From Streptococcus sp. HMSC072G04 (lineage in GTDB: Bacteria > Bacillota > Bacilli > Lactobacillales > Streptococcaceae), in NCBI RefSeq assembly GCF_001813295.1, contig NZ_KV812017.1:1-51550 (forward strand): a stretch of DNA of 51,550 nucleotides. The letters run 5' to 3'. A program made the translations under genes and the position numbers. Shown piece by piece: positions 9,632 to 18,830 of this stretch. The notes under the pieces are model-generated. The model was not told the origin of the DNA and did not search any database. It saw nothing but the letters and a program-made list of their open reading frames with translations. The first letter of the stretch is position 1, and each line of letters opens with the position of its first letter.

Positions 9632-10243
9632 CTATTTGAGCAAGGTCTGCACACTGACGATAATCATCTGTATTCCTATCGAGAATAGTAAAAGTCCCAT
9701 CATTTTTGTTATAATTTTCATCAAATTTTCTCCCAAGAAGCCTGCAATTTGTTTTGCACTTCTTAACAGGAGATAAGTGATGACACATAGTAGAGCAAAA
9801 GCAACTACGGTCATCAGTTGATTCTGCAAACCTCCATTAGCCAGACTTAAAGCAGTTGTAATTGTACCTGGTCCTGCAAAAAGTGGCATTGCAAGAGGAG
9901 AAATAGCAATAGACATTGGATCTGAATTTACTGCTTGCTGCTCCATTCCTTTATAGCTAGGTGAATGATTACCATTAATCATATGATAACCGATAACGGC
10001 CACTAATATTCCACCAGCAATTCTGAAAGAAACAATTGTAATTCCAAATACTTTAAAAATGAAATCTCCTGAAAAGATAAAAACAGTTACAATAACAAAG
10101 GCAATCAAAAGACTCCTAAAAGCAATTTTTCGTGAAATTTTTTGACTATCATCTGCTACTAAAGCCATGTAAGCAGGAAGATTTGAAATTGGGTTCATTA
10201 TAGCGAAAAATGCCATAAATGCATAAAAAAATTGAGAACTCAT
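9632..10243 (-). CDS. MarC family integral membrane protein
   Basis: 203 aa with about six membrane helices and the family features: an N-terminal FFAIMNPISNLP segment and a repeat-like FAGPGTITTAL motif in the middle. Despite its name the MarC family has no proven role in drug resistance; transport of small molecules is suspected. It starts 27 bases after the mnmA stop with no terminator between, so it is in the mnmA transcript. The ribosome binding site is weak (AAGTAAAAG). Confidence 0.85.
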   Translation of the reverse strand: MSSQFFYAFMAFFAIMNPISNLPAYMALVADDSQKISRKIAFRSLLIAFVIVTVFIFSGDFIFKVFGITIVSFRIAGGILVAVIGYHMINGNHSPSYKGMEQQAVNSDPMSIAISPLAMPLFAGPGTITTALSLANGGLQNQLMTVVAFALLCVITYLLLRSAKQIAGFLGENLMKIITKMMGLLLFSIGIQMIIVSVQTLLK

Positions 10244-10270
10244 CGCTTTTACTTAGCTTCTTAACTCCAG

Positions 10271-11416
<1,146 letters not shown>

Positions 11417-11417
11417 T

Positions 11418-11434
11418 CACGATTGAAGGTCGTG
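11418..11434 (-). repeat. mnmA leader hairpin, copy 2 (anticodon-arm shape)
   Basis: Minus-strand RNA reads CACGA, CCUUCAA, UCGUG: a 5-bp stem with a 7-nt loop. The loop and inner four pairs equal copy 1; the outermost pair is C-G here and A-U there. It ends about 15 bases before the mnmA ribosome binding site (11398-11403). Confidence 0.7.
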
Positions 11435-11443
11435 GTTTGCTTC

Positions 11444-11460
11444 AACGATTGAAGGTCGTT
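11444..11460 (-). repeat. mnmA leader hairpin, copy 1 (anticodon-arm shape)
   Basis: Minus-strand RNA reads AACGA, CCUUCAA, UCGUU: a 5-bp stem with a 7-nt loop. Loop positions matching tRNA 34-36 read UUC, the Glu anticodon. An alternative hairpin CUUCAA-UCG-UUGAAG overlaps this copy only. It begins a few bases after the predicted transcription start. Spacing from copy 2 is 26 bases. Confidence 0.7.
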
Positions 11461-11473
11461 TTGAGCAGTTACC

Positions 11474-11502
11474 ATTTTAACACGCTTTATATTAGAAAAC
11501 AA
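11474..11502 (-). promoter_or_regulatory. Promoter of mnmA
   Basis: TTGTTT (11497-11502), 17-base spacer and TAAAAT (11474-11479) on the minus strand. It predicts a leader of about 75 bases that contains both hairpins. Confidence 0.7.
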
Positions 11503-11539
11503 GCATCTTACTATTCTTTTGTTGATCAGGATCGATGGG

Positions 11540-11555
11540 TTTACAGGCCTGTAAA
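11540..11555. repeat. Perfect 16-bp palindrome TTTACA-GGCC-TGTAAA
   Basis: Lies about 40 bases upstream of the mnmA -35 and just beyond the terminator of the neighbouring LysM gene. Same half-sites and spacing as the palindromes at 7032, 23002 and 25783. A candidate operator. Confidence 0.55.
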
Positions 11556-11558
11556 TAT

Positions 11559-11586
11559 AAAAAGAGTCCTATTCAAGAACTCTTTT
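11559..11586 (-). terminator. Terminator of the LysM/Apf-like gene
   Basis: AAAAGAGT...ACTCTTTTT on the minus strand forms an 8-bp stem ending in a T run, ten bases after the stop codon. Confidence 0.8.
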
Positions 11587-11595
11587 CATACGAAT

Positions 11596-12138
11596 TTAAT
11601 ACCAGCCATTTGCCAACCAGAAATTTTTAGCTGCTGACCATGATCCATAACGGCTGACAACATATTGATTGGCCACTTTTTCTTGGTTTGCAGGTGATAA
11701 ATCACCATTCAAATAAGTGATAGTCAATTGGTAACGGCCATAATATTGGCCATTTTGTGCTGTATAACTACCACTTGACTCTTTTTGGGCAATCCATTCC
11801 TTAGCAGCGGCATCTTCCGCACTCAAGCCATCTGAAGCAGAGACAGTAGTTGTTGCTTGTGTAGTATCAGTTTTACTAGCAGGAGCTTGCTCCGTAGTTT
11901 TCTGCGTTGTATTTGCATCTTCAATCTCAAGAACTTGACCAACTGAGATGAGATTCACGTTACTAATCTTATTTTTCTTAGCAATTGCATCAACCGTTGT
12001 GTTCTTCTCTTTAGCAATAGCTGATAAAGTATCACCTGATTTTACAGTATAAGAATCTGCATTCGCTACAATTGGAAGGAAAAGTCCTGCAAGTAAACTA
12101 AGTCCAATCATTCGTTTCATCATTTGTTTTTTATTCAT
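11596..12138 (-). CDS. Secreted LysM protein with Apf-like C-terminal domain
   Basis: 180 aa. A signal peptide ends near VANA (about residue 27), then one LysM domain ([20 protein letters not shown]) that binds peptidoglycan, a Thr/Gln-rich linker and a C-terminal domain starting KEWIAQKESSGSY and ending in NGWY. That end is typical of aggregation-promoting-factor/IsaA-like wall proteins, possibly muralytic; the Glu in QKESSG is a possible catalytic residue. The ATG at 12138 has AGGAG upstream. It is a single-gene unit with its own terminator and shares its upstream region with the divergent serine dehydratase operon. Confidence 0.85.
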   Translation of the reverse strand: MNKKQMMKRMIGLSLLAGLFLPIVANADSYTVKSGDTLSAIAKEKNTTVDAIAKKNKISNVNLISVGQVLEIEDANTTQKTTEQAPASKTDTTQATTTVSASDGLSAEDAAAKEWIAQKESSGSYTAQNGQYYGRYQLTITYLNGDLSPANQEKVANQYVVSRYGSWSAAKNFWLANGWY

Positions 12139-12184
12139 TATTATGTACTCCTTTATTGGTATACCTCTATACTACACAAGAAAT

Positions 12185-12213
12185 ATTTCATATTTATTGA
12201 AATAATGTGTCAA
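12185..12213 (-). promoter_or_regulatory. Candidate promoter of the LysM/Apf-like gene
   Basis: TTGACA (12208-12213), 17-base spacer, TGAAAT (12185-12190) on the minus strand. The -35 is perfect, the -10 poor, which suits a promoter that needs an activator. Confidence 0.45.
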
Positions 12214-12264
12214 ATATTTCAGTCAGATGTTAGAAATACTAAAAATCCAGGGTAATATAAATGC

Positions 12265-12281
12265 TTTAAGCCCCCTTTAAG
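12265..12281 (+). promoter_or_regulatory. Perfect CiaR-type direct repeat
   Basis: TTTAAG-CCCCC-TTTAAG exactly matches the CiaR consensus known from pneumococcus (TTTAAG-N5-TTTAAG). It lies between the divergent LysM gene and sdaAB, about 50 bases upstream of the sdaAB -10 and on the far side of the LysM promoter. Which promoter it serves is not clear. Confidence 0.6.
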
Positions 12282-12328
12282 ATTTCTCAGATATTTCGGG
12301 AAAAATAGAAGAAATCATCAGCCATATC

Positions 12329-12337
12329 TGATATAAT
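12329..12337 (+). promoter_or_regulatory. Extended -10 promoter of the serine dehydratase operon
   Basis: TGATATAAT, 29 bases before the sdaAB start. No clear -35. Confidence 0.6.
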
Positions 12338-12366
12338 GAAGTAAAGTGATCACAAAGGAGCAGAGC

Positions 12367-13038
12367 ATGAACTCTTTAAAATTCCAATCAGTTTTTGATA
12401 TTATTGGACCTGTGATGATCGGCCCATCCAGTAGTCACACTGCAGGTGCTGTTCGAATTGGTAAAATTGTTTCTTCTATCTTTGGAGAGGAACCAAAAGA
12501 AGTTGAGTTCCAATTATTTAATTCCTTCGCCAAAACCTATCGTGGTCATGGAACAGATTTAGCCTTAGTAGCGGGCATCTTAGGAATGGACACAGATGAT
12601 CCTAGAATCCCAGATAGTCTAAAAATTGCACATGAACGAGGCATTCGGATTGTTTGGTCTATTCAAAAAGAAAGCAATGCTCCTCACCCAAACACAACGA
12701 CTATTACTGTTAAAAATGATCATAAAACGATTTCTGTCACTGGAATCTCAATTGGTGGTGGGAACATACAGGTTACTGAGTTAAATGGCTTTGCCATCTC
12801 GCTAAATATGAATACTCCAACCATTATCATTGTTCACCAGGACGTCCCTGGAATGATCGCCCATGTGACAGAAGCTCTTTCTCGCTATGATATTAATATT
12901 GCACAAATGAATGTAACACGGGAAAAAGCTGGAGAAAAAGCGATTATGATTATAGAAGTTGACTCAAGGAGTTGTGAAGCAGCGATTGACGATATCCGTA
13001 AAATTCCTCATCTTCATAATGTCAACTTTTTCAAATAA
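12367..13038 (+). CDS. sdaAB: L-serine dehydratase, beta subunit
   Basis: 223 aa. With the alpha subunit it deaminates L-serine to pyruvate and ammonia using an iron-sulfur cluster. The N-terminal serine dehydratase domain holds GPSSSHTAGAVR; a C-terminal ACT domain (DVPGMIAHVTEALSRYDINI) could sense serine. The ATG at 12367 follows AAAGGAG at ideal distance; a GTG seven codons upstream is in frame but would cover that site. The alpha gene follows after nine bases. Confidence 0.93.
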   Translation: MNSLKFQSVFDIIGPVMIGPSSSHTAGAVRIGKIVSSIFGEEPKEVEFQLFNSFAKTYRGHGTDLALVAGILGMDTDDPRIPDSLKIAHERGIRIVWSIQKESNAPHPNTTTITVKNDHKTISVTGISIGGGNIQVTELNGFAISLNMNTPTIIIVHQDVPGMIAHVTEALSRYDINIAQMNVTREKAGEKAIMIIEVDSRSCEAAIDDIRKIPHLHNVNFFK

Positions 13039-13047
13039 GGAGTTCAT

Positions 13048-13920
13048 ATGTTTTATTCAATTGTAGACCTCGTAGAACAAGCAAGCACGCAATACCAAGG
13101 AAACGTCGCAGAGTTAATGATTGCAACTGAATTTGAACTAACTGGTCGTGAACGAGAAGAAGTCCTACGATTAATGACCCGTAATTTAGAAGTGATGATT
13201 GATTCTGTAAAGTTAGGATTAAATGAAAACCACTCTCGTAGTGGGTTAACCGGTGGGGATGCCGCAAAATTAGATCGCTATATCAAATCAGGAAAAACGT
13301 TATCTGACTTGACCGTCCTAACCGCAGCGAAGAATGCTATTGCTGTCAACGAACACAATGCTAAGATGGGACTGGTCTGCGCAACACCCACTGCAGGATC
13401 TGCTGGCTGCCTTCCCGCAGTTCTCACTGCAGCAACTCAAAAATTAGGGTTAAACCGTCAGCAACAATTAGATTTTCTACTGACAGCTGGAGCTTTTGGT
13501 TTAGTGATCGCAAATAATGCTTCTATTTCAGGTGCAGAAGGTGGTTGTCAAGCAGAAGTTGGTTCTGCTTCAGCTATGAGTGCGGCAGCATTGACACTAG
13601 CTGCTGGGGGAACTCCTTATCAAGCGAGTCAGGCAGTCTGTTTTGTCATCAAAAACATGCTTGGTCTCATTTGTGATCCAGTAGCAGGACTCGTGGAAGT
13701 TCCATGTGTCAAACGAAACGCAATGGGAGCCAGCTATGCCTTCATTGCTGCTGATATGGCCTTAGCAGGTATTGAATCAAAAATACCTGTTGATGAAGTG
13801 ATTGACGCCATGTACCAAGTTGGATCTAGTCTTCCGACTGCCTTTAGAGAAACAGCTGAAGGAGGATTGGCAGCAACACCAACCGGACGTAGATTACAAA
13901 AAGAGATATTTGGGGAATAG
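13048..13920 (+). CDS. sdaAA: L-serine dehydratase, alpha subunit
   Basis: 290 aa, the usual length. It carries the cysteine motif CATPTAGSAGCLPAV and later CDPVAGLVEVPC that hold the 4Fe-4S cluster. It lies between sdaAB and a HAD phosphatase gene with nearly no gaps, so the three are one operon. Streptococci use this enzyme to degrade surplus serine to pyruvate. Confidence 0.94.
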   Translation: MFYSIVDLVEQASTQYQGNVAELMIATEFELTGREREEVLRLMTRNLEVMIDSVKLGLNENHSRSGLTGGDAAKLDRYIKSGKTLSDLTVLTAAKNAIAVNEHNAKMGLVCATPTAGSAGCLPAVLTAATQKLGLNRQQQLDFLLTAGAFGLVIANNASISGAEGGCQAEVGSASAMSAAALTLAAGGTPYQASQAVCFVIKNMLGLICDPVAGLVEVPCVKRNAMGASYAFIAADMALAGIESKIPVDEVIDAMYQVGSSLPTAFRETAEGGLAATPTGRRLQKEIFGE

Positions 13921-13921
13921 C

Positions 13922-14551
13922 ATGCAAGCCTTATTTTTTGACTTAGACGGAACATTAGTTGACAGTTCCAAGGGAATTACAGAGAGTTTTCAACATACAT
14001 TCGATACTTTGAAGGTTCCTCAACCCGATCTCAAAACCATCCGTAGTTTTATGGGACCACCTTTGATTTCTAGTTTTGAAGCTACCCTTCCTGAAACTTT
14101 GGTAGATCAAGCCGTAACTATCTATCGCCAGTATTATCATGAAAAAGGTCAATACAAATCAACTCTGTTTCCTCAGATAGTAGAAGCTTTGAAAGCATTA
14201 CATGACGAAAACATTCCTCTTTATGTAACCACTTCAAAACATGAACCAGTTGCTTTACAGATGTGTCAAGATTTAGGTATCGCTAAATACTTTAAAGGAA
14301 TTTATGGATCAAATTCAGATCGTATCCACAAAGCTGATGTCATTCGATACGCCTTGTCAATCAATGACCTTCCAAAAGAGGAGACAGTGATTATTGGAGA
14401 CACAAAATTTGACCTCATTGGAGGTCAAACAGTTGGCATAAAAACCATGGCCGTCACTTGGGGATTTGGAGATCTTGAAGAGCTACTTCTTTACTCACCA
14501 GATTTTATTTGTCACTCTCCACTTGATATTCTTGAGACATTAAAAAAATAG
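13922..14551 (+). CDS. HAD family hydrolase, phosphoglycolate-phosphatase-like
   Basis: 209 aa. Motif I DLDGTLVDSS at the N-terminus, motif II TTSKH in the middle and motif IV GDTKFDLIGG give a complete HAD phosphatase with an alpha-helical cap. The substrate is unknown; phosphoglycolate phosphatase and pyrophosphatase (PpaX) are the nearest named types. The ATG comes one base after the sdaAA stop and uses GGGGAA inside the sdaAA end. An upstream in-frame ATG at 13802 would overlap sdaAA by 40 codons and is rejected. Confidence 0.87.
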   Translation: MQALFFDLDGTLVDSSKGITESFQHTFDTLKVPQPDLKTIRSFMGPPLISSFEATLPETLVDQAVTIYRQYYHEKGQYKSTLFPQIVEALKALHDENIPLYVTTSKHEPVALQMCQDLGIAKYFKGIYGSNSDRIHKADVIRYALSINDLPKEETVIIGDTKFDLIGGQTVGIKTMAVTWGFGDLEELLLYSPDFICHSPLDILETLKK

Positions 14552-14573
14552 GTTTACAAATTGTAAACCTATT
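14547..14573. terminator. Bidirectional terminator between HAD gene and LysM gene
   Basis: A 27-base perfect inverted repeat, AATAGGTTTACAA on each side of a single central base. It ends in a run of seven T on the minus strand and a weaker A/T tract on the plus strand. The centre (TTTACA-N3-TGTAAA) resembles the other palindromes in this window. Confidence 0.8.
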
Positions 14574-14575
14574 AT

Positions 14576-15226
14576 TTAATAACCCCAAGCTGATAAACCT
14601 TGTGAGCTATATGCATTGTATGCAGCCTGGATTTGATCATCAACTGTTGCAGTTGAACCCCAACCTGGCATTGTTTGGAACAAACCACTGGCACCAGAAG
14701 CATTTGCTGCATTTACTTGACCATTTGATTCACGGGCAATGATTGCTTCCCAAGTAGAAGCAGGTACACCAGTCATTTCAGCCATACGAGCAGCCGCATA
14801 AGATCCTTGTTCTCCAGCAGTATTCCCATTTGATAGAACAATTCCACCATTTGTTGATTGTGCAGAAGTCACTGCAGCATTTGCTGCATAAGTTGTTTGT
14901 TTTTGAGCAGTTTGTGCTGTTGCAGTTGCTGTAGGTGCACTTTCAGCAGGTTTTGCTTGCTCTTGTGGAGCAACTTTATCAATCATAGATTTTGAACGCT
15001 CACCTAACTCAATAATTTGTCCTGCATAGATCAAATCTTCATTGGTCAGATTGTTAGATGCAATAATATTTTCTACTGAAGTGTTATTTTCTAGTGCAAT
15101 TTTTGATAGAGTATCTCCAGACTTCACTTCGTAAGTTTCAGCATTCACTGTAGCAATACCAGAAATGAAAAGTGATGCTGCTGAAAGTAGGGAAGTGATT
15201 GTCCATTGGAACTTTTTACTGTTCAT
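14576..15226 (-). CDS. Secreted LysM protein with transglycosylase-like domain
   Basis: 216 aa. Signal peptide ending near VNA (about 30), LysM domain ([20 protein letters not shown]), Ala/Thr/Gln-rich linker, and a C-terminal SLT-like domain with [20 protein letters not shown], where Glu in ARES would be catalytic, and a final SAWGY. This is an IsaA/SceD-type lytic transglycosylase candidate acting on peptidoglycan. The ATG at 15226 has AAGGAGA upstream; the frame extends 13 codons further without a better start. TGTAAC/TGTAAT words 50-90 bases upstream could be WalR (VicR) half-sites, but the spacing is not the textbook one. Confidence 0.87.
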   Translation of the reverse strand: MNSKKFQWTITSLLSAASLFISGIATVNAETYEVKSGDTLSKIALENNTSVENIIASNNLTNEDLIYAGQIIELGERSKSMIDKVAPQEQAKPAESAPTATATAQTAQKQTTYAANAAVTSAQSTNGGIVLSNGNTAGEQGSYAAARMAEMTGVPASTWEAIIARESNGQVNAANASGASGLFQTMPGWGSTATVDDQIQAAYNAYSSQGLSAWGY

Positions 15227-15329
15227 GAATTCTATTCTCCTTTCGAACATAATTCTATCATACACACAAAATGTTACAGTTTATTGTAGAATATATTACA
15301 AATGTTACAAGAATATGTGAATTTAATGT

Positions 15330-15356
15330 AAAAAGCGCTTTGTATAGCGCTTTTTC
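15330..15356. terminator. Bidirectional terminator before the LysM gene and after ecfT
   Basis: AAAAAGCGCT-ttgtat-AGCGCTTTTT, a strong symmetric hairpin with A and T runs on both sides. It ends the long ecf operon coming from the right. Confidence 0.85.
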
Positions 15357-15383
15357 CTTATTTTTGAACCAATACAACTAGCT

Positions 15384-16181
15384 CTATCCATTTTTTAGAT
15401 AAAAAACTATCAACATGAGGCACAGAATAACGAGCAATGCCAAATTATCTTTTACTCCCCACTGCAGAGTCCGATAGCGTGTTCGTCCCTCACCGCCTTT
15501 GTACCCTCTCGCTTCCATCGCAATTGCTAGTGCATCTGCGCGTTTAAAACTTGAGGCAAACAAAGGAATGAGGATTGGAATAAAGGAACGGATCCTTTTT
15601 AATAGATTTCCTTCACCAAAATCAACACCACGCGCCCTTTGCGCATTCATGATTCGATTCGTATCATCTACTAAAGTTGGAACAAAGCGCAAACTCATAG
15701 ATAACATTAACCCAATCTCATGGGCCGGAACCTTAATAATTTTTAGTGGGGTAAGGATCTTTTCAACAGCATCTGCTAAACTCAATGGTGTCGTCGTCAC
15801 TGTTAAAATCGTCGAATAAAAAATGATTAAAATAAATCTACAAAATATGATGGCGGCTTGCATCAATCCTTGGTCGGTTAATTTTAAAAACCACCATTGA
15901 TACAAAATAGTTCCTTGAGAGGTCGCAAATAATTGAAAAATAGTTGTAAAAGCAATGATAAAAATCATTGATTTTAAGCCTTGAATATAAAAACTAACCG
16001 AAATCCTCGTTAGATACATTAAAACAAAAATAAAAGCAAAGAGAAGAACATTTGTCTGGATATTATTTGCCCAAAACAGAAGAAATATGAATAAAAACAT
16101 TGAGAGCAACTTCCCACGAGGATCTAGTTGGTGGATAATGGAGTTTCCAGGAATATACCTTCCTAAAATCATATTATTCAT
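15384..16181 (-). CDS. ecfT: Energy-coupling factor transporter transmembrane protein
   Basis: 265 aa, about six membrane helices and two conserved cytoplasmic coupling motifs (AQRARGVDF and AMEARGYKG, both with the Ala-Arg-Gly signature) that contact EcfA1 and EcfA2. It is the shared scaffold of the group II ECF importer, which serves several vitamin-specific S components encoded elsewhere. Its ATG overlaps the ecfA2 end by 8 bases. Confidence 0.95.
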   Translation of the reverse strand: MNNMILGRYIPGNSIIHQLDPRGKLLSMFLFIFLLFWANNIQTNVLLFAFIFVLMYLTRISVSFYIQGLKSMIFIIAFTTIFQLFATSQGTILYQWWFLKLTDQGLMQAAIIFCRFILIIFYSTILTVTTTPLSLADAVEKILTPLKIIKVPAHEIGLMLSMSLRFVPTLVDDTNRIMNAQRARGVDFGEGNLLKRIRSFIPILIPLFASSFKRADALAIAMEARGYKGGEGRTRYRTLQWGVKDNLALLVILCLMLIVFYLKNG

Positions 16182-17016
16182 GAAGTAACAGCTCCTTTAG
16201 TTCCTCAATTTTGATTGGTAGTCTGTCCAGAGGAAGTCCTCTTCGTTTCAATTGAAGAGCAAAATTCGTAATTTGTGGGACTCCTAATTGAAGTTTTTGT
16301 AAATACTCAACCTGTTGAAACACTTCCCTGGGGGATCCGTTTAGGACAAGTTTTCCCGCTTCTAAAGCAAATACGGTATCAGCAAAATTTGCTACATCAT
16401 CCATCGTATGAGTTACCAGAACTAGGGTCATCCCATTTTTATGTAATGTCTCAAACAGCGCCATCAATTCCTTTCTTCCAGCAGGATCTAGCCCTGCTGT
16501 CGGCTCGTCCAATACTAAAATCTCTGGTTCGATAGCTAAAATACCCGCGATCGCAACCCGTCTCATCTGTCCACCAGATAGTTCAAATGGACTTTTATCA
16601 TAGATAGACTCATCTAAACCAACGATCGCTAATTTTTCTTTGGCTATTTCCTCCGCTTTGTCCTTAGGTACCCCAAAATTTTGTGGTCCAAAGGCTACAT
16701 CAGCTAGAACGGTTTCTGCAAACAGCTGACTTTCTGGAAATTGAAAAACCAAACCAACCTTTTTTCTCAGGTACTTCATTTCTTTTGGCTCAGAATGATT
16801 ATCTAAAACAAAATCTTCAAATTGAATCGTTCCTTTAGTCGGACGCAGTAAACCATTTAGTAATTGCAACAAAGTAGACTTGCCACTACCAGTATGCCCG
16901 ATGATGGCTGTATAAGATCCATCTTTTATTTCCAAACTAATATCAGAAAGCGCCTGCCCTTCAAAAGGACTTCCCTCTTGATAAGTATAATAGACATTCT
17001 TTAAAGAGATTCCCAT
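16174..17016 (-). CDS. ecfA2: Energy-coupling factor transporter ATPase EcfA2
   Basis: 280 aa. Walker [10 protein letters not shown] near residue 40, signature [13 protein letters not shown], Walker [14 protein letters not shown]. The motif [10 protein letters not shown] is typical of A2. It overlaps ecfA1 by 16 bases and ecfT by 8, so the three are translated as a block. With EcfA1 it drives vitamin uptake. Confidence 0.95.
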   Translation of the reverse strand: MGISLKNVYYTYQEGSPFEGQALSDISLEIKDGSYTAIIGHTGSGKSTLLQLLNGLLRPTKGTIQFEDFVLDNHSEPKEMKYLRKKVGLVFQFPESQLFAETVLADVAFGPQNFGVPKDKAEEIAKEKLAIVGLDESIYDKSPFELSGGQMRRVAIAGILAIEPEILVLDEPTAGLDPAGRKELMALFETLHKNGMTLVLVTHTMDDVANFADTVFALEAGKLVLNGSPREVFQQVEYLQKLQLGVPQITNFALQLKRRGLPLDRLPIKIEELKELLLHE

Positions 17017-17825
17017 AGTTGGTCTAATAACTCACTTTCTGTTAGATAGTCCTGCTTTAGCGGAAAATGCGAGCTGAGAAATTCTTGGACCTGCTTACTA
17101 AAAGGCTTATCTAATCCAATCTCATTCAGATCATTTCTTGAAAACAATTCCCGCGGCGTCATAGAAGACTCTAGTTTTCCCTTTTGAAACACGAGTGTTC
17201 GATCACTTAAGGCAATTTCGGTTAAATCATGGGTAATGGAGATAATTGTTAATTGAAATTTTTTCTGAAGTTCTCTCATTACCGCCATTAGATCCTCTCT
17301 ACCTTCTGGATCTAACATACTAGTTGCTTCATCAAGGATAATAATAGTTGGTCTCAAGGCGATAATACCTGCTATGGCCACTCGTTGCTTTTGACCACCT
17401 GACAAACGAGATGGTTCGCGATCTTTAAACTCCAGCATACCGACTTGCTCAATAGCCTTCTCCACACGTTGAAGCATTTCTTCCCGTGGAATTCCTTGAT
17501 TTTCTAAACCAAAGGCAACATCATCTTCTACTGTCGCACCAACAAATTGGTTGTCAGGGTTCTGAAATACAATCCCAATTTTACTACGGATTTCCCATAT
17601 GGTTTCACGAGTCAGTTGTTTTCCATCAACGTAAATCTCACCAGACTCAGCTTCCAAAAGACCATCAATCAGGCGTACAACTGTAGATTTCCCACTACCA
17701 TTGTGTCCAACAATTGAAAGCCACTCTCCTTGTTTCACGTGAAACGAAACCGTGTCAATTTGATACTCTTCTACTGTTTTATCGTATCGAAAGGATACAT
17801 TTTTTAGCTCAATCATCTGTTTCAT
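17001..17825 (-). CDS. ecfA1: Energy-coupling factor transporter ATPase EcfA1
   Basis: 274 aa. Walker [14 protein letters not shown] near 40, [24 protein letters not shown] (the A1-type Q-loop region), signature [13 protein letters not shown] and Walker [14 protein letters not shown]. The first ATG follows the pgsA stop codon directly; a second ATG three codons later is also possible. A parS-like site lies inside the gene. Confidence 0.95.
   Translation of the reverse strand: MKQMIELKNVSFRYDKTVEEYQIDTVSFHVKQGEWLSIVGHNGSGKSTVVRLIDGLLEAESGEIYVDGKQLTRETIWEIRSKIGIVFQNPDNQFVGATVEDDVAFGLENQGIPREEMLQRVEKAIEQVGMLEFKDREPSRLSGGQKQRVAIAGIIALRPTIIILDEATSMLDPEGREDLMAVMRELQKKFQLTIISITHDLTEIALSDRTLVFQKGKLESSMTPRELFSRNDLNEIGLDKPFSKQVQEFLSSHFPLKQDYLTESELLDQLWESL
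17731..17746. other. parS-like site 1
   Basis: TGTTTCACGTGAAACG inside ecfA1, 15 of 16 positions of the TGTTTCACGTGAAACA parS consensus. It is about 17 kb from parB. Confidence 0.8.
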
Positions 17826-18365
17826 TTATTTAAATGTGTCTTTAAAGAGATAGCTACTTCCCTTAAAGTAGTCGTAACCAGAATAAATTGTGAAAATCAA
17901 TGCAATATAAAGCAACACTTGCCCTGGAAGTGTCCAATTGCAAAGCAAAAAGATAATGGCAAACATTTGGCTAAAGGTTTTAATTTTTCCTGGCATGGCT
18001 GCAGCAAGAACTGTACCACCTGTCTCAACAAGTAGAAGACGCAAACCAGTAACAGCTAACTCACGACAAATGATAACGGCCGCAATCCAAGCAGGAACCA
18101 TTTTTAATTCAATCATCATGATAAAAGCTGACATGACCAATAATTTATCTGCCATCGGATCGGCAAATTTACCAAAATTACTAACTACATTCCATTTTCG
18201 TGCAAGAAAACCATCTAAATAATCTGTAATGCTAGCAATTGCAAAAATAACTGCCGCTACAATATGTCCTAAGTAAGAATGACTTAAACTTAAAATAGCA
18301 ATAAAAATAGGAATCATCACAACCCGAATTAATGTCAATGCATTAGGAATATTTTCTTTTTTCAT
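17826..18365 (-). CDS. pgsA: CDP-diacylglycerol--glycerol-3-phosphate 3-phosphatidyltransferase
   Basis: 179 aa membrane enzyme making phosphatidylglycerol phosphate, the committed step to phosphatidylglycerol. The CDP-alcohol phosphotransferase motif D-G-x2-A-R-x8-G-x3-D-x3-D is visible as DYLDGFLARKWNVVSNFGKFADPMAD from about 48, preceded by the N-terminal PNALTLIRVVMIP. The ATG has TGGAGGAAG upstream. It lies between the RodZ-like gene and ecfA1 in the order common in Firmicutes. Confidence 0.95.
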   Translation of the reverse strand: MKKENIPNALTLIRVVMIPIFIAILSLSHSYLGHIVAAVIFAIASITDYLDGFLARKWNVVSNFGKFADPMADKLLVMSAFIMMIELKMVPAWIAAVIICRELAVTGLRLLLVETGGTVLAAAMPGKIKTFSQMFAIIFLLCNWTLPGQVLLYIALIFTIYSGYDYFKGSSYLFKDTFK

Positions 18366-18396
18366 ACTTCCTCCAAAAAATAAACTATCTTTACAT

Positions 18397-18804
18397 CTAT
18401 TTTACAGATGCTGTAAACTCATAAAAATATACGATATAAATCACAAAACCAAGAATGGCAAAACTAACTAGTAGATAATACAGGATTGGTAACCAGCTCG
18501 CTTTCTGTCTTAATTTTCTTGAATGAAGCTCTTCGTCATCTACAAGTATTTCTTCATCAAATAACAATTCTTTCCCTTCACGAAAAGCTGTCAATAGGAT
18601 GGACTCATCTAATCCCAAAGCCCATGCTAACTTTTTAAGATAGATCTGAGCGTAAAAGGGACTCGGTAATAGATCAAACTCATCGTTTTCCAACGCTTCT
18701 ATATAAGGAATTTCAATGGCTGTCTTACTTGACACATCTTGTAAACTCAAGTGTAAATTTACTCTTGACAGTCTTAACACTTGACCAATTGTTCTCTTCT
18801 TCAT
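18397..18804 (-). CDS. Short RodZ-like membrane protein with N-terminal HTH
   Basis: 135 aa. Residues 1-80 form the HTH_25 domain of RodZ (TIGQVLRLSRVNLHLSLQDVS, LPSPFYAQIYLKKLAWALGLD); a short acidic linker follows, then one membrane helix (about 105-127), and the protein ends some eight residues later. RodZ proteins, which link cell-shape machinery to the membrane, normally carry a long extracytoplasmic part; pneumococcal RodZ is about twice as long. Here that part is absent, and the next gene starts about 30 bases on, so no remnant can hide behind a frameshift. Function in elongation is inferred from the family and its place before pgsA. Confidence 0.82.
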   Translation of the reverse strand: MKKRTIGQVLRLSRVNLHLSLQDVSSKTAIEIPYIEALENDEFDLLPSPFYAQIYLKKLAWALGLDESILLTAFREGKELLFDEEILVDDEELHSRKLRQKASWLPILYYLLVSFAILGFVIYIVYFYEFTASVK

Positions 18805-18830
18805 GTTTTCCCTTCTTGATACATTGTTTA

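Noticed and set aside
13802..13921. Upstream ATG extending the HAD gene by 40 codons
   Set aside because: The extension overlaps sdaAA in another frame; the HAD motif starts right at the ATG at 13922.
15266..15330. WalR (VicR) binding site upstream of the transglycosylase-like gene
   Set aside because: TGTAA words are present but not as TGTWAH-N5-TGTWAH; mentioned only as a possibility under that gene.
18397..18430. TTTACA-N5-TGTAAA as a further member of the palindrome family
   Set aside because: It is in the last codons of the RodZ-like gene and its spacing differs; single TGTAAA words are common in coding sequence here.
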